Positions 16,477 through 23,596 of a DNA stretch of 64,000 bases are shown piece by piece; position 1 is the stretch's first letter, and each line of letters opens with the position of its first letter. The notes beneath the pieces were generated by a model. The model did no database searches. It saw nothing but the letters and a program-made list of their open reading frames with translations, and had not been told where the DNA came from. The translations under genes were made by a program, and so were the position numbers. The stretch is from Chloracidobacterium sp. CP2_5A (lineage in GTDB: Bacteria > Acidobacteriota > Blastocatellia > Chloracidobacteriales > Chloracidobacteriaceae), in NCBI GenBank assembly GCA_002254845.1, contig NKPT01000004.1:1-64000 (forward strand), written 5' to 3'.

Positions 16477-18525
16477 ATGAAAGCTAGTTACGACTGGCTT
16501 GAGATGTACGTCAAGCCCTGTCTCTCGGCGCGCGAGCTAGCCGAGCGATTCACTTCCGTTGGATTGGCTGTGGACGCGGTCACGCCCTACGGGAGCGACT
16601 TTATCTTTGACTTTGACCTGACGACCAACCGTCCCGACGCGCTGTGCCATTTCGGCTTGGCGCGCGAGGCGGCAGCGCTGACGGGCGCGCAGCTCTCCTT
16701 TCCTGAGATCCGGCTCGTCGAGCGCGCCGAGCCGGGGGGGATAGCGACCCGGATTGAGGTTGACGCGCCGCACCTGTGCCATCGCTACGCCGCGCGCCTC
16801 ATCCAGGGCGTGAAGGTTGGCCCGTCGCCCGAATGGCTGGCGCGGCGGCTGGCGGCGGTCGGACAGCGCAGCATCAACAACATTGTGGACGCGACCAACT
16901 TCGTCCTGCTGGAGCTTGGGCATCCGCTCCACGCCTTTGACTTCGAGCGCCTTGCCGAGCGGCGCATCATTGTCCGCTGCGCGCGACCCGGCGAGACAAT
17001 TGTCACCCTGGACGGCGCGACCCGCGAGCTTTCGCCCGACCTGCTCATGATCTGCGACGCCGAGCGCCCAGTGGCTGTGGCCGGCGTGATGGGCGGCGCG
17101 GAAAGCGAAATCTCCGCCGCGACCACGCGCGTCTTGCTGGAGAGCGCCTGGTTCGCTCCGGCGGCGGTTCGCCGCGCGGCGCGGAAGCTGGGGCTGCAGA
17201 CCGAAGCCTCGCGGCGCTTTGAGCGAGGCGCGGACTTTGAAAACGTTCGCCGGGCGCTTGACCGCTGCGCCCAGATCATTATCCAAGTAGCGGGCGGCGA
17301 GGCGGCGGGCGGCCCGCTCGATGTCGTAGCGACGCCGCGCGCGCCAGTCGTCATTCGCCTGCGCCACGCGCGTATCGCCGAGTTGACTGGCCTCGATGTG
17401 CCGCCGTCGCGGGCGTCCGAGATTCTAACCAGGCTGGGCTTCGAGCTTGTCACCGAGGACGAGGGCGAAAGCGAGTGGCTGGCGCCGAGCTTTCGAGTGG
17501 ACGTGACGATTGAAGAGGATTTAGTCGAGGAGGTCGCGCGCCACGTCGGCTATGACGCCATTCCTGTTACGCTCCCCGGCTGGGATGGAGCGGGCGAATA
17601 CTTGCCCGGCGACGAGCGCCGCCGAGCGCTGCGCCAAACCCTTTTGACGCTGGGCTTTCACGAGGCGATTTCGTTTAGCTGGTGCTCCGCCGACCTGCTG
17701 ACCGCCGTTGGAGCGCCAAGCGGGATTAGCATCGCCAACGCGCTTGACCAGAATGAGAGCGAGCTGCGCGCATCGCTGACGCCGGGGCTCCTGACCGCCT
17801 TGGCGCGCAACTTTCGATTTGGCGCGGAGGACGCGCGGCTCTTTGAAATCGGCAAGGTCTTTCGCCTGGCGGATGGCAGGGTTGAGGAAGTCGAGCGTCT
17901 CGCCCTCGCGCTGGCTGGCCGAGCCCTGCCCGATGACTGGCGCGGACAGCCCAGCGCGGAAAGCTTCCACACCCTCAAAGGCGTCATCGAGTCGCTGTGC
18001 GATGTGGCGCGGTGCCGGAGCGTCGTCATGACGACGCCGGCGGATGATGCCGCGGCCACTGGGTTTCTGCCAGGACAGGTCGGCGTCATCCAGCTTGCCA
18101 ACAGGCCGATCGGACGCCTTGGGCGAGTCAGCCGGGCGCTGGCCGAGCGATTCGATTTCAAGGTTCCAGTGTATGTTGCGGAGATTGAGCTGGACGCGCT
18201 ATTGACCGGCGAGCGGGGGTTCGCCGCCTATCGCCCGCTGCCCCGCTATCCGCGGGTTGAACGCGACATCTCGGCGCTTTTCGACGCCGCGCTGCCATTT
18301 GCCGACATTCAAAAAGTCATCCTCGACCTGAACATCCCGGAGCTGGAGCAGGTTCGGCTGCGAGATGTCTTCGCCGGGGCGCAGATTCCGCCTGGCCGCC
18401 GCGCCATCACGCTCAATTTGTGGTATCGTGCCGCGGATCGCACGCTCACCGATGACGAGGTCGCCGACCGTCACCGCCAGGTTGTGGAAACGCTATGCGC
18501 CCGTCTGGAAGCGACGCTTCGTTGA
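16477..18525 (+). CDS. pheT: Phenylalanyl-tRNA synthetase beta subunit, short form
   Basis: A 682-residue subunit of the alpha2beta2 PheRS. The N-terminus MKASYDWLEMYV and FTSVGLAVDAV are standard; B3/B4 editing region (NRPDALCHFGLAREAAAL, NIVDATNFVLLELGHPLHAFDF), B5, the catalytic-like core and the C-terminal FDX-ACB anticodon-binding domain (LPRYPRVERDISALFD) follow. The EMAP/OB tRNA-binding insertion of about 110 residues normally present near residue 40 is absent, so the protein is shorter than the usual 790-800. pheS is not adjacent. The ATG at 16477 is chosen because the family N-terminus starts there. Confidence 0.95.
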   Translation: MKASYDWLEMYVKPCLSARELAERFTSVGLAVDAVTPYGSDFIFDFDLTTNRPDALCHFGLAREAAALTGAQLSFPEIRLVERAEPGGIATRIEVDAPHLCHRYAARLIQGVKVGPSPEWLARRLAAVGQRSINNIVDATNFVLLELGHPLHAFDFERLAERRIIVRCARPGETIVTLDGATRELSPDLLMICDAERPVAVAGVMGGAESEISAATTRVLLESAWFAPAAVRRAARKLGLQTEASRRFERGADFENVRRALDRCAQIIIQVAGGEAAGGPLDVVATPRAPVVIRLRHARIAELTGLDVPPSRASEILTRLGFELVTEDEGESEWLAPSFRVDVTIEEDLVEEVARHVGYDAIPVTLPGWDGAGEYLPGDERRRALRQTLLTLGFHEAISFSWCSADLLTAVGAPSGISIANALDQNESELRASLTPGLLTALARNFRFGAEDARLFEIGKVFRLADGRVEEVERLALALAGRALPDDWRGQPSAESFHTLKGVIESLCDVARCRSVVMTTPADDAAATGFLPGQVGVIQLANRPIGRLGRVSRALAERFDFKVPVYVAEIELDALLTGERGFAAYRPLPRYPRVERDISALFDAALPFADIQKVILDLNIPELEQVRLRDVFAGAQIPPGRRAITLNLWYRAADRTLTDDEVADRHRQVVETLCARLEATLR

Positions 18526-18604
18526 CTCGCCAGGGCGGCGCGACCGACCAAGCTCAAAAATCGCCTAGAGAAGTAACCGAGCCGGGCACGTCAATAAAAA
18601 AAAT

Positions 18605-18631
18605 ATGACCGAGCCAGAGGGAAAGCCGTGA
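18605..18631 (+). other. Possible 8-codon upstream ORF coupled to the zapB-like start
   Basis: ATG 18605 opens MTEPEGKP and stops at TGA 18629-18631, which overlaps the GTG start of the next gene (GTGA). An A-rich run precedes the ATG. This would allow translational coupling, but such a short ORF may be chance. Confidence 0.25.
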
Positions 18632-18909
18632 CGACGCTCAACGGGATGGAGAAGTTCAATCACCTGGAGGACAAGCTCTACCGCATTGTCGAGTATGCCA
18701 AGTTGCTCCGCCAGGAAAAGGAATCGCTTGAACGCGAGGTCTCCGCGCTCAAGCGCGAGGCCGCCTCGCGCGCCGAGGAAAACGAGCGACTGAGCCAGCG
18801 CCTGCACCAGATGCTCAACGAGCGCGACGCCATCAAAAGCAAAGTCGAAGCCATGCTCGACGCCATCGCCCTCGTCGAGCCAGAGCTAACGGAAGCGGCG
18901 CGGCGCTAG
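18628..18909 (+). CDS. ZapB-like coiled-coil cell-division protein
   Basis: A 93-residue protein that is almost entirely coiled coil (heptads from LEDKLYRIVEYAKLLRQEKE through LNERDAIKSKVEAML). Size and position directly before zapA match ZapB/DUF904-type proteins that associate with ZapA and the Z-ring. The GTG at 18628 has AGAGG seven bases upstream; the alternative ATG at 18646 (MEKFNHLED) would also keep the whole coil. The function is inferred from context and architecture. Confidence 0.72.
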   Translation: MTTLNGMEKFNHLEDKLYRIVEYAKLLRQEKESLEREVSALKREAASRAEENERLSQRLHQMLNERDAIKSKVEAMLDAIALVEPELTEAARR

Positions 18910-19058
18910 CCAATGTCGCTTCCACCCAAGCGGCAAGGCAGGGTAGCATCGCTCCATCCGCGCTTCGGCCAAGGCGCTGGCCCGCGGCGACGGCAGCCAG
19001 CCAGGGTATCTTCGCGCCGGCTTGCAGAAGTCCGGCACAAGCGCAGAGGCAATCCAAA
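18910..19058 (+). other. Spacer between zapB-like gene and zapA
   Basis: 149 bases of GC-rich sequence with no convincing ORF. Small self-complementary patches occur (for example gcgcttcggccaaggcgc), but I see no recognisable RNA family. Confidence 0.4.
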
Positions 19059-19406
19059 ATGGCCAACCCACGTGAAGCCGGCACGCAAACTGTTGAAGTG
19101 CGCATCTACGGGCAGGTCTACAACATTCGCGGCGACGGCAACAGCGCGTACATTTCGGAGCTTGCCGCTTATGTTGACCGCAAGATGCGGGAAATCATGA
19201 GTAGCACCCATACGGTGGACAGCCTCCGCGTGGCGATCCTTTCGGCGCTCAACATCGCCGACGAGCTTTTCCAGGCCAACCGACGCATCGAGCAACTCGA
19301 CGCCGTGGTCGGCGAGCGCAGTCATGACTACGCCAATCTGATTGACTCGGTGCTCCGCAAGGATAAAAGCGATAAAAGCCCGGCGACGGAAGCCAGCTCC
19401 AAATAG
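19059..19406 (+). CDS. zapA: Cell-division protein ZapA
   Basis: A 115-residue ZapA, a Z-ring-stabilising FtsZ-bundling protein. The head is VEVRIYGQVYNIRGDG with AYISELAAYVDRKMREI, followed by the dimer/tetramer coiled coil (RVAILSALNIADELFQANRR). Length is usual. AGAGG lies nine bases before the ATG. Preceded by the zapB-like gene, so the pair probably acts together. The 3' end, including its TAG, is part of a near-perfect tandem duplication. Confidence 0.92.
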   Translation: MANPREAGTQTVEVRIYGQVYNIRGDGNSAYISELAAYVDRKMREIMSSTHTVDSLRVAILSALNIADELFQANRRIEQLDAVVGERSHDYANLIDSVLRKDKSDKSPATEASSK

Positions 19407-19425
19407 GAACCCAGCTCCAAGTAGG
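19393..19425. repeat. 15-bp direct duplication spanning the zapA stop
   Basis: ccagctccaaatagg (19393-19407) is repeated as ccagctccaagtagg (19411-19425), period 18, one mismatch. The first copy contains the zapA TAG stop, and the second reproduces a stop-like TAG. Confidence 0.9.
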
Positions 19426-19496
19426 GCCTCAGCCCCATCGCGACGCTCATGCACTTTGCCCCGCGGAACGCCGACGACGACCTCAAGGATAAGTCC

Positions 19497-19862
19497 ATGA
19501 CGCAAGACCAGTTTGACGCCATTAATCGCTTGTTTCAGCTGACATTTCTCGTCGGCGACCGGCTCGGCGCGGAGTCCAGCGACCCGGCCCAGATCCTGTT
19601 GACCGAGCGGGTCAGCCTGAACGACTGTCAGGCGCTGTTTCCAGCGGATTACACGCTCGAGGCGCTAGATGACGAGCGATGGGCGGAATGTCTCAGCGAC
19701 GCCCCGGCGCTCGCGGATATGCTCCGCGAGCTGGACGGATGCGCGATGACGCGCGGCATCTATCGGCAGGATGAAGTCTCGTGGTGGGTCTGCGCCTTCT
19801 GGGGCGCCAGCGAGCGACTAGGCGCGAACGTGTTGTTCCGAGCGCATTGCGTTCAGACTTAA
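19497..19862 (+). CDS. Conserved-looking hypothetical protein
   Basis: A 121-residue acidic, soluble protein from ATG 19497 (MTQDQFDAINRLFQ); the frame is open from 19449. It is rich in Leu, Ala, Asp and Trp, with a C-terminal WWVCAFWGASERLG segment. There is no signal peptide or membrane helix. I do not recognise it. It follows zapA by 90 bases and converges with the next gene. Confidence 0.5.
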   Translation: MTQDQFDAINRLFQLTFLVGDRLGAESSDPAQILLTERVSLNDCQALFPADYTLEALDDERWAECLSDAPALADMLRELDGCAMTRGIYRQDEVSWWVCAFWGASERLGANVLFRAHCVQT

Positions 19863-19904
19863 GGCTCAGCCGCCCGCAAACGGCCGCGGGGGCTGGGCCG
19901 CGCG

Positions 19905-20228
19905 TCAGCTAATGGATTCCTCGCTGCCGACCCCGAGATAATCCGCGACGCTCATGCCGATCCGCTTGGCGAAAAGCTGGCCCATCGAATGAATTTCGCC
20001 CAGCGACTCGTCGAGCAGAACCCGCTCGACGCGCCACATGGGGAAAAAGCTGTGCGTGAGACCGATGTTGCTTTCGCCATTGCTGATGGCGCTGAGCCAG
20101 TCGTCAAAAGCGTTGATGTCAAGTCCGCGCAAGTGAACGCCCGACGGATCAAGGCTCGTGAGGATTCCCCAGAGTTTTTCGCGCGGGCTGTGCAGCCCCA
20201 GAACGACGCAAGCGCCCGGTCGAATCAT
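19905..20228 (-). CDS. Conserved hypothetical protein
   Basis: A 107-residue soluble protein. LHSPREKLWGILTSLDPSGV, RGLDINAFDDW and FFPMWRVERVLLDE resemble small beta-rich proteins that I recall as recurrent in Acidobacteriota genomes, possibly an Sm/SH3-like barrel at the N-terminus. It lies 35 bases downstream of the FHA gene on the same strand and may be cotranscribed with it. Function unknown. Confidence 0.6.
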   Translation of the reverse strand: MIRPGACVVLGLHSPREKLWGILTSLDPSGVHLRGLDINAFDDWLSAISNGESNIGLTHSFFPMWRVERVLLDESLGEIHSMGQLFAKRIGMSVADYLGVGSEESIS

Positions 20229-20263
20229 GCAAGCCTCCCCTCGCGTTCAACGGCCGTCAGTTA

Positions 20264-21262
20264 TTATTCGGAATCTAGAACTTTACTCGTCTCGAAGACA
20301 ATTTCACTGCGCAAAATCCGAACAGTCGCGTTACCTGAGGTTGGATTGATGTCATCCGCAGGCGCCTCCGTCTCGGCGGCAAGGTCCGGCAGCTCGGTCG
20401 GCGGTGGGTCGAGTTCAAAGCGCGCTAGCGCCGTCCCTAGGCGAACAATATCCCCATCCTCTAGCTTGATGCCGGCGGTGTCGCCGGCCGGCGTCTCAAT
20501 GGATTGTCCGGCCCGCTCAACGGCCGTGCCGTTGGCGCTCCCCGTATCGAAGAGGTAAAAATCGCCGTTGTCAAAAACAATCGAGGCATGCTGCCGCGAA
20601 ACGCTCTTGTTGGGCGAGCTGGCTTGATCCTGGCGCGCATAGACGAAGTCGTTGCGACGCAGCACTTCGCCGGATTTGAGGTCAAGCACGGTGCGCAACC
20701 GCCCCAAAAAGGTCGTGCGCTTCGTGATGATAAAGGGCGAGCGATATACTTCGCCATTGAGGGCTGTTAGTCGAGCTAGGCGCGGAATCTGCGGCTTCTG
20801 GCCTTTGACCTCGACAATGCAGCCTGACTGCTCATCCACCGTCACGGCGAAGCCCTCCGTCGGCTCGGACGGCGAAGCCCACTCAAAGCTCACCGAGCAG
20901 TGGGTCGGCGCGCCGTCTCGACTCACGGTCGGGCGAATTTCAATCACCAGCGGCTCCAGCAGTCGGAAGCCTGAGCCGGCGATATAGTCATACACCATTT
21001 TGGTGAAGACGATGGAGTTGAAGAGCACTTCCAGCTCCTCAAGCTTGGCCGGGCGCATATTCGGCACGTTAAACACGAGACGATTGGGCACGAAGGTCTG
21101 GTTGCCGACCCAGATGAATCGCTTAAGCGAGAGCTGATCCAGAATTTGACGCACCAGAAGATTGGGCCTGATGTCATCCGGGGTCAGAACGGGGTTAGAG
21201 CGAACGGCCTCAGTCAAAAAGCGTTCGAGATCGAGCAAGCTTCGGCGAGTGTCGTTGTTCAT
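20264..21262 (-). CDS. DUF3662-like/FHA phosphothreonine-binding signalling protein
   Basis: A 332-residue cytoplasmic protein. The N-terminal 120 residues resemble the DUF3662/FhaA N-domain (LLDLERFLTEAV, NRLVFNVP). A middle beta-rich domain follows. The FHA domain (about residues 215-300) shows SVSRQHASIVFDNGDFYL and GSANGT, the pThr-binding hallmarks. It would recognise Thr-phosphorylated partners of a Ser/Thr kinase. Just upstream on the same strand is a PPP-type phosphatase, an attractive pairing. No kinase lies in the window. Confidence 0.85.
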   Translation of the reverse strand: MNNDTRRSLLDLERFLTEAVRSNPVLTPDDIRPNLLVRQILDQLSLKRFIWVGNQTFVPNRLVFNVPNMRPAKLEELEVLFNSIVFTKMVYDYIAGSGFRLLEPLVIEIRPTVSRDGAPTHCSVSFEWASPSEPTEGFAVTVDEQSGCIVEVKGQKPQIPRLARLTALNGEVYRSPFIITKRTTFLGRLRTVLDLKSGEVLRRNDFVYARQDQASSPNKSVSRQHASIVFDNGDFYLFDTGSANGTAVERAGQSIETPAGDTAGIKLEDGDIVRLGTALARFELDPPPTELPDLAAETEAPADDINPTSGNATVRILRSEIVFETSKVLDSE

Positions 21263-21323
21263 CGGGGGTCACCACCAACGGAAAAGAGCAATGCAACAGG
21301 GCGCGACGCGCAAGCGAATCAGC

Positions 21324-22064
21324 CTATACTGAAAAAGCCGCGAGGCAGGGTATCTCTATCTCGTAAGCGGACACCGGCTGGTTAGGGTACTTCCGATACA
21401 CGGTCTGCGACTCGACATGCAGGCAACTCAAGCAGTCTTCCTCCGTACACCCGGTGTCCAGACCAATCGCGCTGCCAAACACATAAATCTCGCCTGGATT
21501 TCGCACGCCCTCCGCCGGCAGCAACCGGGCCGGCGTATGCCCGAAAAAGCACGGCTTTCCGCTATACAGCGTGAAAAAGTTCAGATCCCGCGTCCACATC
21601 AGCACCTCTGGCTCGCACTCCGCCGGGTGCTTCCCAGCGGCAATGCCCGCATGAACGTAAAGCGCCCTGGCATCCTCATAGAAAAACGGCAGGCTGCGCA
21701 GAAATTCAATGTGCGAGTCAGGAATGCCGATGGATAGCGAGGCCGTGCTTTCGTCTATGTCAAAGCCGTATTGCTGAAGCGTCTGAATGCCTCCATTTTC
21801 GGGGATCAGCCACAAAGGATCGCCGTAGTCGAGCAAATCCAGGAGCATTTGCTCATGGTTGCCGCGCAGGCACACGACGTTTGGGTTGCGACGACAAAGC
21901 TGCAAGACATCTTCCACAACTTGCGGCGAATCCTCGCCGCGGTCGATCAAGTCCCCGACGAGGATGACGCGGTCACAGCGCTCGTCATAGTCAACTGTCT
22001 GAAGGATCTCCCGTAACTGCCGCGCGCGGCCATGAATATCCCCGAAGACATATGTATTGCCCAT
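21324..22064 (-). CDS. PPP-family metallophosphatase (Ser/Thr phosphatase-like)
   Basis: A 246-residue calcineurin-fold enzyme. Metal and phosphate residues are present: FGDIHG, VGDLIDRG, LRGNHEQM, YVHAGI and FGHTPAR, in PPP order. Family members dephosphorylate phosphoproteins or dinucleoside polyphosphates (ApaH-like). Proximity to an FHA gene favours a protein substrate; this is an inference. Its ATG is 26 bases after the HU stop. Confidence 0.87.
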   Translation of the reverse strand: MGNTYVFGDIHGRARQLREILQTVDYDERCDRVILVGDLIDRGEDSPQVVEDVLQLCRRNPNVVCLRGNHEQMLLDLLDYGDPLWLIPENGGIQTLQQYGFDIDESTASLSIGIPDSHIEFLRSLPFFYEDARALYVHAGIAAGKHPAECEPEVLMWTRDLNFFTLYSGKPCFFGHTPARLLPAEGVRNPGEIYVFGSAIGLDTGCTEEDCLSCLHVESQTVYRKYPNQPVSAYEIEIPCLAAFSV

Positions 22065-22090
22065 ACCTCGTCCTTGCCCAAGCCAAAAAA

Positions 22091-22354
22091 TCAGTGCGCG
22101 AGTTCCTTGCCTGGCTTGAAACGGATGGTTTTTCCAGGGGGAATATCGGCCGCTTCGCCAGTGCGCGGATTACGCCCGATGCCGCGCTTGCGCGGCTTGA
22201 CCACAAAGACGCCAAATCCCCGCAGTTCAATTCGCTCGCCACGCTCAAGGGCCTCCTTGAGGCCATCGAACAGGGCTTCCACAGCGACTTCCGCCTTGGA
22301 TTTGGCAATTCCGGTCGCCCCAGCGACCCGATTGACAATATCAAGCTTGATCAC
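22091..22354 (-). CDS. HU/IHF-family histone-like DNA-binding protein
   Basis: An 87-residue DNA-bending protein: MIKLDIVNRVAGATGIAKSK, GFGVFVVKPRKRGIGRNPRT (with the Pro-tipped arm) and EAADIPPGKTIRFKPGKEL. It starts with GTG (22352-22354). A good promoter lies 80 bases upstream, and a GC-rich hairpin sits in the leader. Homodimeric HU versus IHF-like cannot be separated by eye. Confidence 0.93.
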   Translation of the reverse strand: MIKLDIVNRVAGATGIAKSKAEVAVEALFDGLKEALERGERIELRGFGVFVVKPRKRGIGRNPRTGEAADIPPGKTIRFKPGKELAH

Positions 22355-22375
22355 GGCTCGCTCACATTCAAAAGA

Positions 22376-22401
22376 GTGGGGGGGGGGAGCTGCCCCCTCC
22401 G
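22376..22401 (-). promoter_or_regulatory. GC-rich hairpin in the HU leader
   Basis: A G/C-run dyad (minus strand ggggg-cagct-ccccc plus slippage positions) sits in the leader between promoter and GTG. It could be a leaky terminator for the upstream YbhN-type gene or a leader attenuator; a short T tract (ctctttt) follows on the minus strand. Confidence 0.4.
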
Positions 22402-22433
22402 TTCCGGAGACAAATCTGTCTGTTTATAACGGC

Positions 22434-22462
22434 AACCTAAGGATCGCGCCAAAGCCTGTCAA
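22434..22462 (-). promoter_or_regulatory. Sigma-70-type promoter for the HU gene
   Basis: On the minus strand: TTGACA (22457-22462), 17-bp spacer, TAGGTT (22434-22439). The -35 is perfect and overlaps the stop codon of the upstream gene. Transcription would start near 22427, giving a leader of about 70 bases. Confidence 0.65.
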
Positions 22463-23496
22463 GCGGGAAGCGATTCGTCCAGCGGCTCCGCCGCGCCCGC
22501 TTCCGCGTCGGTCAACTGCCCCCAGCTCAGCCGCTCGCGTAAAAAGAGCAAAAGCCCCAATAGCGTGAGCGGAACATACCACACCACGTGCGAGACGAAG
22601 GAAAAGGCCAGGGCGCTCTCCTTCTCAACGCCAAAGGCGCTCAAGCTGTGCGTGCAAAACCACTGATAGGTGCCCACGTAGCCGGGCGCGGACGGCAGCA
22701 TCGCCCCTAGGTTCACGTAGCACATCACATAGAGCATCTGCGCGACGCCAACTTCCAGATTACAGGCCAGCGCCACGAACCAGGTCATGTAAAGACTCGC
22801 CACCCAAATGCCAAAGGAGTCCACCCACACTAAGGCGAGGGCGCGAAGCGAGCCGCCGCAACTCACGCCGCGCAGAAACCGGTCGGCAATGTCCGCCATC
22901 CGAGCGGCGTGCCGACCAAAGCCGACCGCTCTGACGCTTCGCTCGACAAAGCGCGCGACGGTCGGGCGCAGGATAATCGCCGAAATCAACCCAGCGGCGC
23001 ATCCAAATCCCAGCCAAGCCACGCTGGTGGCAATGATCTTGCTCTCTGGCGGGAGCTTTAAGGTCAGGAGCGTGAAGGAAATGAGCAGCAGCAGCATGAG
23101 CACGTCCGCCAGCCGCTCGGTGACAATCGTACCCAGAGCGAAGCTTTTCGTCATCCGGGTCTTACGCCCAACCAAGTAGGCCCGCGCCACTTCCCCAATC
23201 CGCGCCGGGAGGATGTTGTTGGCCATGTAGCCGACGGTCATGACGGAAAAGCAGTCGCTAAAGCGAATCGCGTCATCCGGCAAGCGCCCGACATCGAGCA
23301 GGCGCTTCCAGCGCACCGTTCGCCAGGCAAACCCGGCCCACATCAACGCAAGCGCGACGCCTAGGTAAGGCCACTGAACGGCGCGCAGAGCCAGCCCGGT
23401 TTTTTTCCAGTCAATGCCATAGAAAGCGAGCCCAGCGAAGACCACGCTGAGCAGGATGCCAAGCCAGACTGTGACCGTTTTGAGTTTGCCCTTCAT
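22459..23496 (-). CDS. YbhN/lysylphosphatidylglycerol-synthase-TM-like membrane protein
   Basis: A 345-residue polytopic protein from ATG 23494-23496 (MKGKLKTVTVWLGILLS); a longer frame reaches 23664 but overlaps the upstream gene. Eight or so hydrophobic segments, with FSVMTVGYMANNILPARIGEVARAYL, the signature of the UPF0104/LPG-synthase-TM family, followed by PSAPGYVGTYQWF. Relatives are membrane proteins of uncertain function, some flippase-like. The soluble catalytic aminoacyl-transferase domain of MprF is absent. It lies downstream of the VWFA gene. Confidence 0.78.
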   Translation of the reverse strand: MKGKLKTVTVWLGILLSVVFAGLAFYGIDWKKTGLALRAVQWPYLGVALALMWAGFAWRTVRWKRLLDVGRLPDDAIRFSDCFSVMTVGYMANNILPARIGEVARAYLVGRKTRMTKSFALGTIVTERLADVLMLLLLISFTLLTLKLPPESKIIATSVAWLGFGCAAGLISAIILRPTVARFVERSVRAVGFGRHAARMADIADRFLRGVSCGGSLRALALVWVDSFGIWVASLYMTWFVALACNLEVGVAQMLYVMCYVNLGAMLPSAPGYVGTYQWFCTHSLSAFGVEKESALAFSFVSHVVWYVPLTLLGLLLFLRERLSWGQLTDAEAGAAEPLDESLPA

Positions 23497-23596
23497 ACCA
23501 TAAGCCCGACCGTCGCCTCGCGAAAACCTGGCTGCACCGCGAACAACCGCGCGACAAGCCGCGGCGATGCGGCCCGGGCGCTCCGGGGCGACGACG

